Shown: positions 55,364 through 64,000, counted from the stretch's first letter. The stretch: 64,000 nt of DNA from Roseivirga sp. UBA6061 (GCA_002427745.1 DIYF01000128.1:1-64000); one strand, 5' to 3'. Program-made: numbers and translations. The notes: generated from the letters alone by a model not told the origin.

Positions 55364-56275
55364 ATGTCCAAAGTAGAAGTAACCAAGCTCCATACCCTGG
55401 GAGGTCATAAAGACTGTGTTTATACACTGGAAGGTGGCCCGGAAGCGCATCAGTTCTTTTCTTCAGGGGCAGATGGGGTAGTGGCCCTGTGGGATTTGAA
55501 TGACCCTGAGAATGGTCGCATGATTGCTCGGGTAGAGAGTTCCGTATATGCCCTCCACTATTATGCCCCCAGGAATGTACTTATCCTGGGTAAGAATTTC
55601 GAGGGCATTCACCTGATAGACATGGAGAAAAGAGATGAAGTAGGCTCTATCAAGCTGTCGCAGGCAGCTATCTTCGATATCAAGGTAGTTCAGGGTCATA
55701 TCATCATTGCCTTTGGCGATGGTATGGTGCGTATTTTGAACCTCAGCACGCTCGAAACTATTCATGAATTTCAGGATTCAGAAAAGAGTGCCCGCACCCT
55801 GGCAATCAATGAAAAAACCGGTCATTTAGCGGTGGGGTACAGCGATAATCACATTCGAGTTTACGCTCTGAAAGACTGGTCGTTAGTGCAGGAAATCGAG
55901 GCGCATAAAATCTCGGTTTTCACCATACAATATTCGCCTGATTTCCGTTATCTGGTTAGCGGGAGCAGAGACGCTCACATCAAAGTCTGGGACGTGCAAC
56001 AGGGTTACTCTCTCAAAGAATCCATAGTGGCTCACATGTTCGCAATAAACCATTTGGATTATAGCCCTGATGGTAAACATTTTGTAACTTGTAGCATGGA
56101 CAAGTCCATAAAAGTCTGGGACGCTGAGACTTTTCAGTTACTCAAAGTGATTGACAAAGCGAGGCACGCAGGCCATGGCACCTCCGTCAACAAGTTGCAC
56201 TGGAGCAGCTACAACAACCTATTAGTATCGGGCAGTGATGACCGCAGTATATCAATCTGGGATATCAATTTTTAA
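55364..56275 (+). CDS. WD40-repeat beta-propeller protein
   Basis: 303 residues forming about six or seven WD40 blades (e.g. FFSSGADGVVALWDL near 30-44, LVSGSRDAHIKVWDV near 203, FVTCSMDKSIKVWDA near 245, LVSGSDDRSISIWDI near 288). It has no signal peptide and no extra domain, so it is a cytosolic protein-interaction platform. The partner is unknown. DivIVA follows after 11 bp. Confidence 0.9.
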   Translation: MSKVEVTKLHTLGGHKDCVYTLEGGPEAHQFFSSGADGVVALWDLNDPENGRMIARVESSVYALHYYAPRNVLILGKNFEGIHLIDMEKRDEVGSIKLSQAAIFDIKVVQGHIIIAFGDGMVRILNLSTLETIHEFQDSEKSARTLAINEKTGHLAVGYSDNHIRVYALKDWSLVQEIEAHKISVFTIQYSPDFRYLVSGSRDAHIKVWDVQQGYSLKESIVAHMFAINHLDYSPDGKHFVTCSMDKSIKVWDAETFQLLKVIDKARHAGHGTSVNKLHWSSYNNLLVSGSDDRSISIWDINF

Positions 56276-56286
56276 TCTTCCAATAA

Positions 56287-57159
56287 ATGAACATTACACC
56301 TTTAGAGATCAGACAAAAGGTTTTTGAAAAAGCTTTTCGCGGATATGACAAAGAGGAAGTTGCGGCTTTCCTGAATTCCCTGTCAATAGAATGGGAAAAG
56401 CTGAACGACCAGAGCAAGGAGCTAAAGTATAAACTGGAGGCTTCTGAAAAGGAAGTGCAGAAATTGAGAGAGGTAGAGAATTCACTCTTTAAGACACTGA
56501 AAACGGCAGAAGATACCGGTGCCAATATGATTGAGCAGGCCACCAAAACGGCCGAACTTCATATGAAAGAAACGGAGATGAATGCCGATGCACTGATGAG
56601 TGAGGCTAAATCCCGGGCCAAATCTATCATTGAAGATGCTGAGAACCGCGCCAAAATGATCATCGATGATATGGAAGATGAGATCAGGCAACTGGAGCAG
56701 GTATACCGAAGCCTGGATGCCAACAAGGTCTCTCTGATGTCTGAACTGAAAAATCTGGCGAATGACATCATAGACAAGCTCAACAGGCATGATGATTTTC
56801 CCGCAGATATTAAGCCTCACCTGAAAAAGGCAAAGGAGCTGGCCAGGGAGGTAAATGAAAGTAATACGCAGGAGGAGGCCTTAAAGTCTATGCTTAAAAA
56901 GCCGGCTGCTGAGCCTGCTGCTCCTATAGAAGAGCCGGCCCCTGAAACAGAAGAATATATTTCCGAACCTATCGAAGAGCCGGTAGCCGGGCAGTCTGTT
57001 GAGGAGGCAATGGAGGAGCCGGAGCCTGTAGCAGAAGTTCAGGAGGAGACCCCTGACGAGGAGACCACACCTCCGGTAACAGAATTGGATACAACGGAAG
57101 ACAAGGAAGATGATTCCGAAGAAGAAAATAAGGGTTCTTTCTTTGATCAGTTCGATTAA
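56287..57159 (+). CDS. DivIVA-domain protein with acidic tail
   Basis: 290 residues. The first 60 match the DivIVA N-terminal lipid-binding domain (ITPLEIRQKVFEKAFRGYDKE). A coiled coil covers about 35-170 and a Glu/Pro-rich acidic tail about 190-290 (repeated EEP units, GSFFDQFD at the end). DivIVA proteins bind curved membrane at the poles and septum. It is best known in Gram-positives but occurs in some Bacteroidota. It lies between the WD40 gene and folB. Confidence 0.85.
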   Translation: MNITPLEIRQKVFEKAFRGYDKEEVAAFLNSLSIEWEKLNDQSKELKYKLEASEKEVQKLREVENSLFKTLKTAEDTGANMIEQATKTAELHMKETEMNADALMSEAKSRAKSIIEDAENRAKMIIDDMEDEIRQLEQVYRSLDANKVSLMSELKNLANDIIDKLNRHDDFPADIKPHLKKAKELAREVNESNTQEEALKSMLKKPAAEPAAPIEEPAPETEEYISEPIEEPVAGQSVEEAMEEPEPVAEVQEETPDEETTPPVTELDTTEDKEDDSEEENKGSFFDQFD

Positions 57160-57162
57160 TTA

Positions 57163-57525
57163 ATGGATAACGGTATTGTGGCCCTGGAGGGCATGGAGTT
57201 CTTTGCCTATCATGGGTTTTATAAAGAAGAACAGCGCATTGGAAATAAGTATTCGGTAGACCTCAAGATTGAAACCGATTTTTCCAAAGCTGCCAATGAT
57301 GATGACCTTACAGGTACTATCGACTATGAAGCGGTATATAACCTGGTGAAACATGAAATGCTGCACCCGAACAAACTGCTGGAAAGTATAGGTCAGAAGA
57401 TCATCAAGGCTGTTTTAAAGGAGTTTCCCAGGGTGAAGGCCGTAGAAGTGAGTGTTGCCAAATTCAATCCACCCATAGGAGGAGTTTGTGCCAAAGCCAG
57501 GGTAACCCTGAAAAGCCAGCGCTGA
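57163..57525 (+). CDS. folB: Dihydroneopterin aldolase
   Basis: 120 residues with the family's pattern: LEGMEFFAYHGFYKEEQRIG near 6-25 and GGVCAKARVTL near the C-terminus, active Tyr/His in FAYHG and the catalytic Lys/Glu positions in VAKFNPPIGG near 96. It cleaves dihydroneopterin in folate synthesis. Its stop overlaps the next start (TGATG). Confidence 0.92.
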   Translation: MDNGIVALEGMEFFAYHGFYKEEQRIGNKYSVDLKIETDFSKAANDDDLTGTIDYEAVYNLVKHEMLHPNKLLESIGQKIIKAVLKEFPRVKAVEVSVAKFNPPIGGVCAKARVTLKSQR

Positions 57526-58385
57526 TGAAAAAAATACTTGTCGTCTTTCTTCTCTACTGTGGTCTGGGGATGCAGGCCCAGGACCTACCCGTTTATACCA
57601 TCTTTAATAAGAAAGCTAAGTCAGTCAACTATGGTAAGATGATACGCCAGCTGGCAGAGGCCGATGTCGTCCTCTTCGGAGAACAGCATGATGATGCCGT
57701 GGTGCATTGGTTACAACTTCAGGTGATCAAGTCCCTGCACAAGGATTTTCCACTGGTGCTGGGGGCTGAGATGTTTGAAAGTGATAATCAGGTGATTCTC
57801 GATGAGTACCTTGCCGGTATTATTACGCACAAGCATTTTACCACAGAGGCCAAGATCTGGAAGAATTATGATACCGATTATAAACCCCTGCTGGATTTTG
57901 CCAAAGAGAACCAGCTTCCCTTTGTAGCCACCAATATCCCCAGAAGGTACGCCAGTATGGTAAGTCGTGAGGGGCTGGAAGGCCTGAATAAACTCTCAGC
58001 AGAAGCCAGGAAATGGGTGGCCCCTTTGCCTATTGAAGTAGACCTGACACGTTCCGGATATGCCTGGATGATTGAGACTATGGGAGCACATGCCCAGGGC
58101 GACCCGGCCAACATCGCCAGAGCTCAGGCCTCTAAAGATGCCACCATGGCTTATTTTATTACCAGACACCTGGAAACGGGGAGAAAATTTGTTCACTTCC
58201 ATGGCACCTTCCACTCCAATAATTTTCAGGGTATATATGATTACCTGAAAGCTGCCAGGCCCGACCTTAAAATCGTGACCATTGCCAGTGTTAATCAGCA
58301 GGCCATTTCTCAGTTAGAAGAAGAGAACAAAGCCTTGGCGGACTTTATCATTGCGACTCCGGCAGATGGTCCCAGGAGCTATTGA
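57525..58385 (+). CDS. ChaN-family haem-binding protein
   Basis: 286 residues with a signal peptide (about 1-18, cut near MQAQ). The family motifs are FGEQHDDAVVHW near 46-57, LGAEMFESDN near 77, and HFHGTFHSNN near 224. ChaN/Tiki-superfamily proteins bind haem at the outer membrane and some act as esterases. The start at 57525 overlaps the folB stop; the longer frame to 57486 lies in folB. Confidence 0.82.
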   Translation: MKKILVVFLLYCGLGMQAQDLPVYTIFNKKAKSVNYGKMIRQLAEADVVLFGEQHDDAVVHWLQLQVIKSLHKDFPLVLGAEMFESDNQVILDEYLAGIITHKHFTTEAKIWKNYDTDYKPLLDFAKENQLPFVATNIPRRYASMVSREGLEGLNKLSAEARKWVAPLPIEVDLTRSGYAWMIETMGAHAQGDPANIARAQASKDATMAYFITRHLETGRKFVHFHGTFHSNNFQGIYDYLKAARPDLKIVTIASVNQQAISQLEEENKALADFIIATPADGPRSY

Positions 58386-58394
58386 TTCCCCTTT

Positions 58395-60281
58395 ATGCCG
58401 AGTCCGTCACAGCAAGCCATCACACAACTGATTGATCTGCTAAAGATTGAAAAGGATGAGGATTACGCCCAATACCAGCGCAAGATGCTGGATACTTCAA
58501 TCAAGGAGAGAAAGAAGCAGGGGGTAACCTGGTACCCGGTAGAATTAGTCAATCGCTATGTGAGTACGGGGGAGCGGTTCACGCTGGAGTTCGAAAGAAC
58601 CACCGATCTGGATCAGAATCATTCGTTTCATTCAGGAGCGGTCGTGAGTGTTTTTTCCGGTCACGGAGATGATGCGGAGACGGTATCCGGTGTGGTGAGC
58701 TATCAGCGCAAAGAAAAGATGAAGGTGGTACTGAACAGTTCAGACCTTCCTGAGTGGATCAGAGATGGTAAGCTCGGTGTCAATCTGCTTTTTGATGAAG
58801 GAAGCTATCGCGAAATGCAGGCAGCACTTAAGGTGGTGGCCGGAGCAGAAAAGGGCAGAGTAGCAGAGCTGAGAGAAATACTCTACGGAGCCAGAGAGGC
58901 TGGTTTCAAAAATGGATTTGACTACCAGTCTGTCAACCTGAATGAGAAGCAAAATCAGGCCCTGACCAATATCTTTAATGCTCAGGATGTAGCCATCATT
59001 CATGGTCCTCCGGGTACAGGTAAGACGACCACACTGGTAAATGCCATTAAGGAGGTAGTTAAAACCGAGCGGCAGGTTTTGGTTTGTGCCCAGAGTAATG
59101 CGGCTGTAGACCTGGTGGTGGAAAAGCTGGACGATCTGGGGCTGGAAGTACTTCGGCTGGGGCATCCGGCCCGGGTTACCTCTCAGGTAATCGAGAATAG
59201 CCTGGATGTAAAGATTTCCAAACACAGCTTTTTCAAAGAGCTCAAAGAGATCAGGAAAAAGTCAGAGCAATACCGCAGAATGGGCCAGAAGTACAAGCGT
59301 AATTTCGGTCAGGAAGAGCGAATGCAGCGGAAGCTGATTATGAAAGAAGCCCGTCTACTCAGAGAGGATGCGGACAGAATCGAATCTCAGATTACAGAAG
59401 ACCTGATGGACAGAGCTCAGGTAATAGCCTGTACGCTGGTGGGGTCAACTCACAGTTTGTTGCGAGACCGGGTTTTTAAGTCAGTCTTTATTGATGAGGC
59501 CTCACAGGCGTTGGAGCCGGCCTGCTGGATTCCGATATTAAAATGCCACCGGGTGATTATGGCAGGGGATCACCTGCAACTGCCTCCTACGGTAAAATCC
59601 GTGAAAGCAGGAAGAGAAGGACTGGAAGAGACGCTTTTTGAAAAAGCCATCACCCATACCGCTTCCGATGTGATGCTGGAAACTCAGTACCGCATGCATC
59701 CGCATATTATGGATTTTTCCAGTCAGCACTTCTATGACGGTAAATTAAAAACGGCCGAAGAAGTAATGCTGAGAGACTGGGAGGATGAGGGAGTTCGGTT
59801 CGAATTTATAGACACAGCCGGTTGTGGCTTTACTGAAAAGGTGAAGAAAGAAACCCGGAGCACTTATAATGAGGAAGAGGCGGCCCTTTTGGTAAAGCAC
59901 CTTTCGCAGCATGTAAAGGAGGACCTGTCCGTAGGCATCATTGCCCCGTACAAGGCACAGATTCAGCTATTGAATGAGCTTGTGACGAAAACCCCGGAGC
60001 TGGATGTCATTCGGGAATTGCTGTCAGTGAATACGGTGGATGCTTTTCAGGGGCAGGAGCGTGACATGATCTATATCAGCCTTACCCGCTCCAATGAGCA
60101 AAATGAGATTGGTTTCTTAAAAGAGTACAGGCGCATGAATGTAGCCCTGACCCGGGCAAAGTCCCGCCTGGTGGTGTTTGGCGATTCCGCTACACTGGGC
60201 AGAGACAGCTTCTACAATGCCGTATTAGACTATGTGCAGTCTATTGGTGGATACAGAAGCGCTTTTGAGTTTATCTATTGA
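58395..60281 (+). CDS. Superfamily 1 helicase, IGHMBP2/Upf1-like
   Basis: 628 residues. N-terminal beta region (about 1-180), then the SF1B motor: Walker A IIHGPPGTGKTTT near 202-214, Walker B IDEASQALEP near 363, motif III GDHLQLPPT near 391, YRMHPHIMDFSSQ near 434, and C-terminal EYRRMNVALTRAKSRL near 577. Such enzymes unwind DNA or RNA 5' to 3'. It follows the ChaN gene by 9 bp and so may close that operon. Confidence 0.88.
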   Translation: MPSPSQQAITQLIDLLKIEKDEDYAQYQRKMLDTSIKERKKQGVTWYPVELVNRYVSTGERFTLEFERTTDLDQNHSFHSGAVVSVFSGHGDDAETVSGVVSYQRKEKMKVVLNSSDLPEWIRDGKLGVNLLFDEGSYREMQAALKVVAGAEKGRVAELREILYGAREAGFKNGFDYQSVNLNEKQNQALTNIFNAQDVAIIHGPPGTGKTTTLVNAIKEVVKTERQVLVCAQSNAAVDLVVEKLDDLGLEVLRLGHPARVTSQVIENSLDVKISKHSFFKELKEIRKKSEQYRRMGQKYKRNFGQEERMQRKLIMKEARLLREDADRIESQITEDLMDRAQVIACTLVGSTHSLLRDRVFKSVFIDEASQALEPACWIPILKCHRVIMAGDHLQLPPTVKSVKAGREGLEETLFEKAITHTASDVMLETQYRMHPHIMDFSSQHFYDGKLKTAEEVMLRDWEDEGVRFEFIDTAGCGFTEKVKKETRSTYNEEEAALLVKHLSQHVKEDLSVGIIAPYKAQIQLLNELVTKTPELDVIRELLSVNTVDAFQGQERDMIYISLTRSNEQNEIGFLKEYRRMNVALTRAKSRLVVFGDSATLGRDSFYNAVLDYVQSIGGYRSAFEFIY

Positions 60282-60282
60282 C

Positions 60283-60316
60283 AAAAAAATAGCCCCGAAC
60301 GCAAGTCCGGAGCTAT
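60283..60316 (-). terminator. Intrinsic terminator of the membrane-protein gene
   Basis: On the minus strand an 11-bp stem with two wobble pairs (60306-60316 with 60289-60299) and a 6-nt loop is followed by seven U. It lies between the convergent helicase and membrane-protein genes. Confidence 0.75.
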
Positions 60317-60337
60317 TAAGTATCATGATTTTCTTAC

Positions 60338-61051
60338 TCAGGTTCCCTGATTCGGATCAGGTGCCGGTGTGGGAACTGGAGTAGGTTCCGGTGCCGGAGC
60401 CGGTGTGGGCGCAGGAGTCGGGGCCGGAGCAGGTGTCGATTTCTTCGATAAATTCTCGTTGAACTTCAAGGTGGCATAAGTCGCGGAACTTAGTCCTATC
60501 AGTCCAAGTGTGGTAGAGTCAAAATTGGCAAAGGGAATAGCGGTTCCGAAAGTAATAGTAGTCGGGATATTATCGATAAAGTGACTGATAAACGCCACAC
60601 CAAAGCCGATGTTGAAAAGTACGGATTGGAAGCGGTGAATACTCACACCATTCTGATCAGATAATATATCCATCCAAAATCCCTCTGATTTTTCATTTTG
60701 ATGAGGCGTTATGCTGGCGTCATTGCTCTGGCTATTGTCAATGACACGGCCGGCTACGGTGGTACCTGCGCTGATACCCAATAGGGTGAGTGCTGTGTTA
60801 TTCATAATGCCGTTGGCAGCACCGGTCAGAGCAAAATCCACTGCGAAGCAGGTCATGATGATCAGCGTCCACCACAGTAACTGGGAGCGCGAATAACTGT
60901 AGGAAGAATCCCTGATGGATTCCTGTGTGCTCTGGTCCTTAATAAGCACCTGGTAAGGGCTGTCTTTATTACCCAGCAGGGTAAATAAAAGCACCAATTC
61001 GATGAGGATGATAATGCCAGCGGCTACCCATCTGATAATTTCATTAGTCAT
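60338..61051 (-). CDS. Multi-pass membrane protein with Pro-Ala-rich tail
   Basis: 237 residues with about five helices (near 8-28, 58-75, 82-100, 140-160 and 175-195). The C-terminal 35 residues are a repetitive PAPAPTPAPT-type tail that looks like a flexible spacer. I do not recognise a family. Confidence 0.6.
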   Translation of the reverse strand: MTNEIIRWVAAGIIILIELVLLFTLLGNKDSPYQVLIKDQSTQESIRDSSYSYSRSQLLWWTLIIMTCFAVDFALTGAANGIMNNTALTLLGISAGTTVAGRVIDNSQSNDASITPHQNEKSEGFWMDILSDQNGVSIHRFQSVLFNIGFGVAFISHFIDNIPTTITFGTAIPFANFDSTTLGLIGLSSATYATLKFNENLSKKSTPAPAPTPAPTPAPAPEPTPVPTPAPDPNQGT

Positions 61052-61218
61052 AAAAGCGTATTTTGGTTGATAAAAAAGTCAGAGAATTTAGGGAAAATCA
61101 GGAAAAAGAGAGAAGGAATGTGACGAAATGTAGTGAGTGACAGGTAATTGTTGTCAGTGTGTGATCAAACTCTCTTTTGAGTAGCTTTTAGCATAGTTTG
61201 CCGGTAGTGGTCAGGTTG

Positions 61219-62124
61219 TCAGTTATTTACCGGACTGAGAGATCCGGCCAGAAAATCAGCAAGTGTATCAGCTGCCTCGGGCTTAAGCCTGAACCATAGC
61301 TCCGGTTCTATCAATTCTATCTCTATCAGGGCCAGTTGATCCTGATTGTCGCGAATGATGTCTACCCGGGCGTATACAGGCAGCGAGTTACAGGCAGCCA
61401 CAGCTTTTTCAGCGAAGGCCATTTCTTCGGCATTGGGTTCGTAGAGGCTTACGGTACCACCAAAATCATCCTGTACCCGAAAGTCTCCTGCTTTGGCAGT
61501 TTTGATAACGGCATGTGTACAGACACCTCCGATCACCATCAGAGAAATCTCACCCCGGGTCAGGATGTTATGCTGAAAAGGCTGTAGCATCATGGCCTCA
61601 GTCCGGATGAGTTCCTGAAACTGATCTTCATGTTCCCTTAGGTTTTCGGGGTTGAGGCGGTATGTATGTCGGGCAGAGCCTGCTATACAAGGCTTGAGAA
61701 TGGTGTCTGTCCAGCCTGTTTCTTCGTGGAGTAAGGTCAGGCTGGTCTTTTCCCCGATCTCTATATAGCGTGTCTCCGGTACATTAATTCCATGCTCCTG
61801 TAATTCTCCCAGATAGTGCTTATCCATATTCCAGTTAACCAACTCCGCTTCATTGATCAGCTGCGTTTTAGACGAGACCATTTTCAGCCAGTTCTTCCAT
61901 TCGTCAAAGCGATCGAAGTAATCCCAGGTAGTTCTGAAAATGGCGGCCCGGGTATGGCTCCAGTCAAACTCAGGATCAGACCATGATTTTCTGCCAACGG
62001 TAAACCCTTTTCTTCGCAGGGCTTCGGCCAGAATTGTGTCTTCCTGCCAGCCGGTTTGTGTAGCACTGGTAGGAGGTTTTATGAAATTATTGTCGGTGAG
62101 TATTATAAAATCATAGGGTTCCAT
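61219..62124 (-). CDS. ATP-grasp enzyme (glutathione-synthetase/RimK-like)
   Basis: 301 residues from ATG 62124. The ATP-grasp fold: Rossmann start FIILTDNN, IFRTTWDYFDRFDEW near 64-78, VNWNMDKHYLGELQ near 95-108, ATP-binding LKPCIAGSARHTYRL near 143-157, MLQPFQHNILTRGEISLMVI near 174-193, metal-binding ARVDIIRDNQDQLALIEIELIEP near 250-272. It resembles uncharacterised ligases related to peptide or cycloserine pathways; the substrate is unknown. It starts 10 bp after the lipoprotein gene ends. Confidence 0.75.
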   Translation of the reverse strand: MEPYDFIILTDNNFIKPPTSATQTGWQEDTILAEALRRKGFTVGRKSWSDPEFDWSHTRAAIFRTTWDYFDRFDEWKNWLKMVSSKTQLINEAELVNWNMDKHYLGELQEHGINVPETRYIEIGEKTSLTLLHEETGWTDTILKPCIAGSARHTYRLNPENLREHEDQFQELIRTEAMMLQPFQHNILTRGEISLMVIGGVCTHAVIKTAKAGDFRVQDDFGGTVSLYEPNAEEMAFAEKAVAACNSLPVYARVDIIRDNQDQLALIEIELIEPELWFRLKPEAADTLADFLAGSLSPVNN

Positions 62125-62134
62125 ACAATCGAAG

Positions 62135-62689
62135 CTAAGAGGTTTTGCTAAGATCAAAAAGGGGCTTTGTAGAAGCGGGAGCTCTTTCATTTACAAACCA
62201 GGTAATGGTGTGTTGCTGGGGCGATCTCCGGCTGCGCTTGCCTTCTTTTCTGTCATACCAGACTGCATCAAAATCTCCGGTGGTGTTGATTACTACACGC
62301 CATTCCTGATCCAGTAAAGATTCTTTTTCATAGTTGGCAGTGCCGGTGTCCCAGTCGATGTCAGAGAGCACCTGCGGTGGCAGGTGGGCAATGACTTCTT
62401 TTTGATCGATGATGGCCAGCCAGATGGGGTCAGCCAGGTGTTCTATGCTCAGATTGTGCTGCTCATTGTACCAGCCCCAACCAATACGAACGGACTTGCC
62501 CGCCCTGATAGCGGCAAACAGCTCTTCTTTGCTGCCTGCCAGCCTTTCACCACTGTTATCGTGTTTATAGGCTATCTGCCAGGAACTCTCTGGTTGACGG
62601 GAGCAGGCGCTGCCAATAAGCATTACGCCTATAACCAAGATGCATCTGATAAGGACCTTCACAGGCGCAAACCTATCAAACTCTTCCAC
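62135..62689 (-). CDS. Putative lipoprotein with VirK-like domain
   Basis: 184 residues; the lipobox IGSAC29 follows a hydrophobic stretch, so the true start may be the GTG at Val10 or Met1. The mature part contains ELFAAIRAGKSVRIGWGW (near 56-73), similar to VirK-type proteins, and a WFVNERAP segment near the end. Function unknown. It precedes the ATP-grasp gene in the same operon. Confidence 0.6.
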   Translation of the reverse strand: MEEFDRFAPVKVLIRCILVIGVMLIGSACSRQPESSWQIAYKHDNSGERLAGSKEELFAAIRAGKSVRIGWGWYNEQHNLSIEHLADPIWLAIIDQKEVIAHLPPQVLSDIDWDTGTANYEKESLLDQEWRVVINTTGDFDAVWYDRKEGKRSRRSPQQHTITWFVNERAPASTKPLFDLSKTS

Positions 62690-62826
62690 TTTCAGAAGCA
62701 GCTTCGATCAACGCACTGGTCAAAATGATATAAAACGGGTATAAACAGATGTGAGGCAGTCAGCCAGGAGAGTCTTCTCTTCACAAAGAGATTTGTAATA
62801 CTTGAAGTTTAAAAAATTCAGCACAG

Positions 62827-63132
62827 CTATCCGGCTGTTTCAGGGCTGATAAAAGTAAAGCCACGGGCATCAGACTCGTCCACAAAATCAACTTCAAGGC
62901 CTATGAGATACATGGTTTGTTTTTTTTCAACATGTACAGTAATACCCTCAACATCATAGCTGATGTCGCCTTCTTTTGATTTGTCAAAACCCAGCATAAA
63001 GCCCATGCCTCCGCAGCCACTGCCACCTTTCACGCCAATGCGTAAACCATAGCCTTCAGGTATGTTTTTGTTGGCCATGATATGCTTTACTTCAGCAATC
63101 GCTTTGTCAGAAAGGGTAACGGGCTCGATCAT
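62827..63132 (-). CDS. IscA/HesB-like Fe-S protein lacking the C-terminal Cys pair
   Basis: 101 residues of the A-type carrier fold (LSDKAIAEVKHIMANKNIPE, LRIGVKGGSGCGGMGFMLGF). Only one cysteine, C40, is present: the usual C-terminal CGCG motif is missing and the protein ends at FISPETAG. It may bind an Fe-S cluster in another way or be inactive as a carrier. Bacteroidota proteins without the pair exist, as I recall, so this may be the normal form here. Confidence 0.82.
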   Translation of the reverse strand: MIEPVTLSDKAIAEVKHIMANKNIPEGYGLRIGVKGGSGCGGMGFMLGFDKSKEGDISYDVEGITVHVEKKQTMYLIGLEVDFVDESDARGFTFISPETAG

Positions 63133-63237
63133 TCAAATGCTTTTATGGTGATTTATCATGTAAACTTAACACCTGACAGATATTCTCACTATTTTCAGAC
63201 GTTATTTTAACCGTAATCAATTTACGGTCTGATCACT

Positions 63238-63759
63238 ATGGAATACTTAACTGATTTTCTACAATTATTGGTTCCGGCAGCGCTGGTTTTGTATGCAGTT
63301 TATCTTATCGTCAGAAACTTTCTGCAGAAAGATTTTGACAAGAAACTGGTGGAACTCAAGGTGAGTAACAATAGCACAATTCTGCCCGTGAGGTTACAGG
63401 CCTATGAGCGGATTTGTCTGCTTCTTGAGAGAATTTCGCCCAACAATATGCTGCTTCGCATGAGCGATCCGTCTTACAATGCACTTCAGTTTCAGCAGCT
63501 GGTGTTGAAAGAAGTTCGTGAAGAGTTTAACCATAATCTGTCTCAACAGGTGTATATGAGCGAGGAGGTCTGGGAGAAAATCAGAGCCACGGTCAATGAG
63601 ATCATTCAGGTGGTGAATGAGGCCGGAGCGGGTATGACGGCAGAGCATAATTCTGTGGATCTGTCGCAGCGCATATTTGAGGGGATGATCCAGCTCAACC
63701 GCGACCCGATTGGTGAAGCCCTGGCCATGACTAAAAAAGAGATTCAGACATTATTTTGA
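63238..63759 (+). CDS. Conserved hypothetical protein with N-terminal membrane helix
   Basis: 173 residues with one transmembrane helix at about 9-27 and a predicted helical cytosolic domain (PVRLQAYERICLLLERISPN, SLQ-rich helices). I recognise the pattern as a Bacteroidota-specific family of unknown function but cannot name it. The next gene starts 6 bp later. Confidence 0.7.
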   Translation: MEYLTDFLQLLVPAALVLYAVYLIVRNFLQKDFDKKLVELKVSNNSTILPVRLQAYERICLLLERISPNNMLLRMSDPSYNALQFQQLVLKEVREEFNHNLSQQVYMSEEVWEKIRATVNEIIQVVNEAGAGMTAEHNSVDLSQRIFEGMIQLNRDPIGEALAMTKKEIQTLF

Positions 63760-63765
63760 CGGAGT

Positions 63766-64000
63766 ATGACAGTGACGAGAGAGCCATCTGATAAGGAGAA
63801 GCGTGTTCTGGGAAAGATGAAAACCCGCGCTCAAAAAATTGTCAATGATCATGATGAGCTGAAAAAGCTTTTGCAAAAAACCAGAAAGAAGCTTGAAAAT
63901 GCACAGGAAGACGATTCACTGATGGCTAAACTGGCAGAGTATGTCAAGCTGGTGATGCGCATGGTTACCAACTACCTGAATGGTAGCTATAATGAAACAC
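63766..64000 (+). CDS. YkvA-family (DUF1232) protein, truncated by window end
   Basis: ATG 63766 with GGAG just upstream; 78 codons are visible. A charged helix (MKTRAQKIVNDHDELKKLLQ) is followed by LAEYVKLVMRMVTNYLNGSY, where the DUF1232 domain begins. Function is unknown for this family. Confidence 0.6.
   Translation, partial: MTVTREPSDKEKRVLGKMKTRAQKIVNDHDELKKLLQKTRKKLENAQEDDSLMAKLAEYVKLVMRMVTNYLNGSYNET

Overview
This window reads as a chromosomal segment of a Bacteroidota bacterium, most likely a member of the Cytophagia (Fulvivirga/Roseivirga-like; the family is an inference from memory). The evidence is: promoters of the form TTG-N19-TAnnTTTG, little use of Shine-Dalgarno sequences, AroF fused to chorismate mutase, DivIC behind enolase, a Bacteroidota-type LptD, M56/BlaI pairs and many secreted proteins with SusC-type carboxypeptidase-regulatory domains. 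I see no rRNA or tRNA gene, CRISPR array, transposase or prophage. Most of the window is ordinary core genome; the accessory-looking parts are about 1.9-5.1 kb, 9-13.3 kb and 40-43.5 kb.

Layout. 0-9 kb: end of a Rieske/glutamate-synthase-like oxidoreductase, a ceramidase-family membrane protein, a probable small RNA, a trypsin-like protease, an array of ~140-bp palindromic repeats enclosing a small XRE regulator and a small lipoprotein, an FtsX-type permease and a secreted protein. 9-16.5 kb: a GH17 glycosidase, a two-gene cassette of a GNAT enzyme and a single-module A-T-TE nonribosomal-peptide-like enzyme, two small hypotheticals and a sialate O-acetylesterase. 16.7-20.2 kb: carA-eno-divIC and an outer-membrane protein. 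20.2-25.7 kb (minus): a TPR/LuxR membrane regulator, a dockerin-type secreted protein coupled to a free-standing copy of the same HTH, an LDH2-type dehydrogenase and a Ppx/GppA phosphatase. 25.9-29.4 kb: acyl-CoA carboxylase beta subunit, M42 peptidase, BtuF-like protein. 29.4-38.9 kb (minus): a hypothetical, a candidate small RNA, NudK, an MsbA-like ABC exporter, then aromatic amino acid genes (two AroF-chorismate mutase paralogues, a prephenate-dehydratase-like protein, AroB, AroA) and a rhomboid protease. 39-45 kb: proline dehydrogenase, a BlaI/M56 regulatory cluster, lysS. 45-53 kb: LptD, AmiC, MCE protein, a second carboxyltransferase, a SirB1 protein. 53-64 kb: FCP1-like phosphatase, acetolactate decarboxylase lipoprotein, Sfp-type phosphopantetheinyl transferase, WD40 protein, DivIVA-FolB-ChaN-helicase run, ATP-grasp enzyme, IscA-like protein and a truncated YkvA-family gene.

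The strongest non-obvious signal is a complete amino-acid attenuator in front of the aroF-aroB-aroA operon (37020-37187, minus). It has a promoter, a 24-codon leader peptide with the run Phe-Tyr-Tyr-Phe-Phe-Tyr-Phe, an antiterminator segment inside the leader's last codons that can pair with the terminator's 5' arm, and an 11-bp terminator with a U-run just before the aroF start codon. The promoter lies so close to the leader ATG that the message should be essentially leaderless. Other points worth checking are twin BlaI-type operators exactly 20 bp apart, two promoter-plus-terminator units without a reading frame (candidate small RNAs), the repeat array, and the GNAT/A-T-TE cassette with a phosphopantetheinyl transferase 42 kb away.
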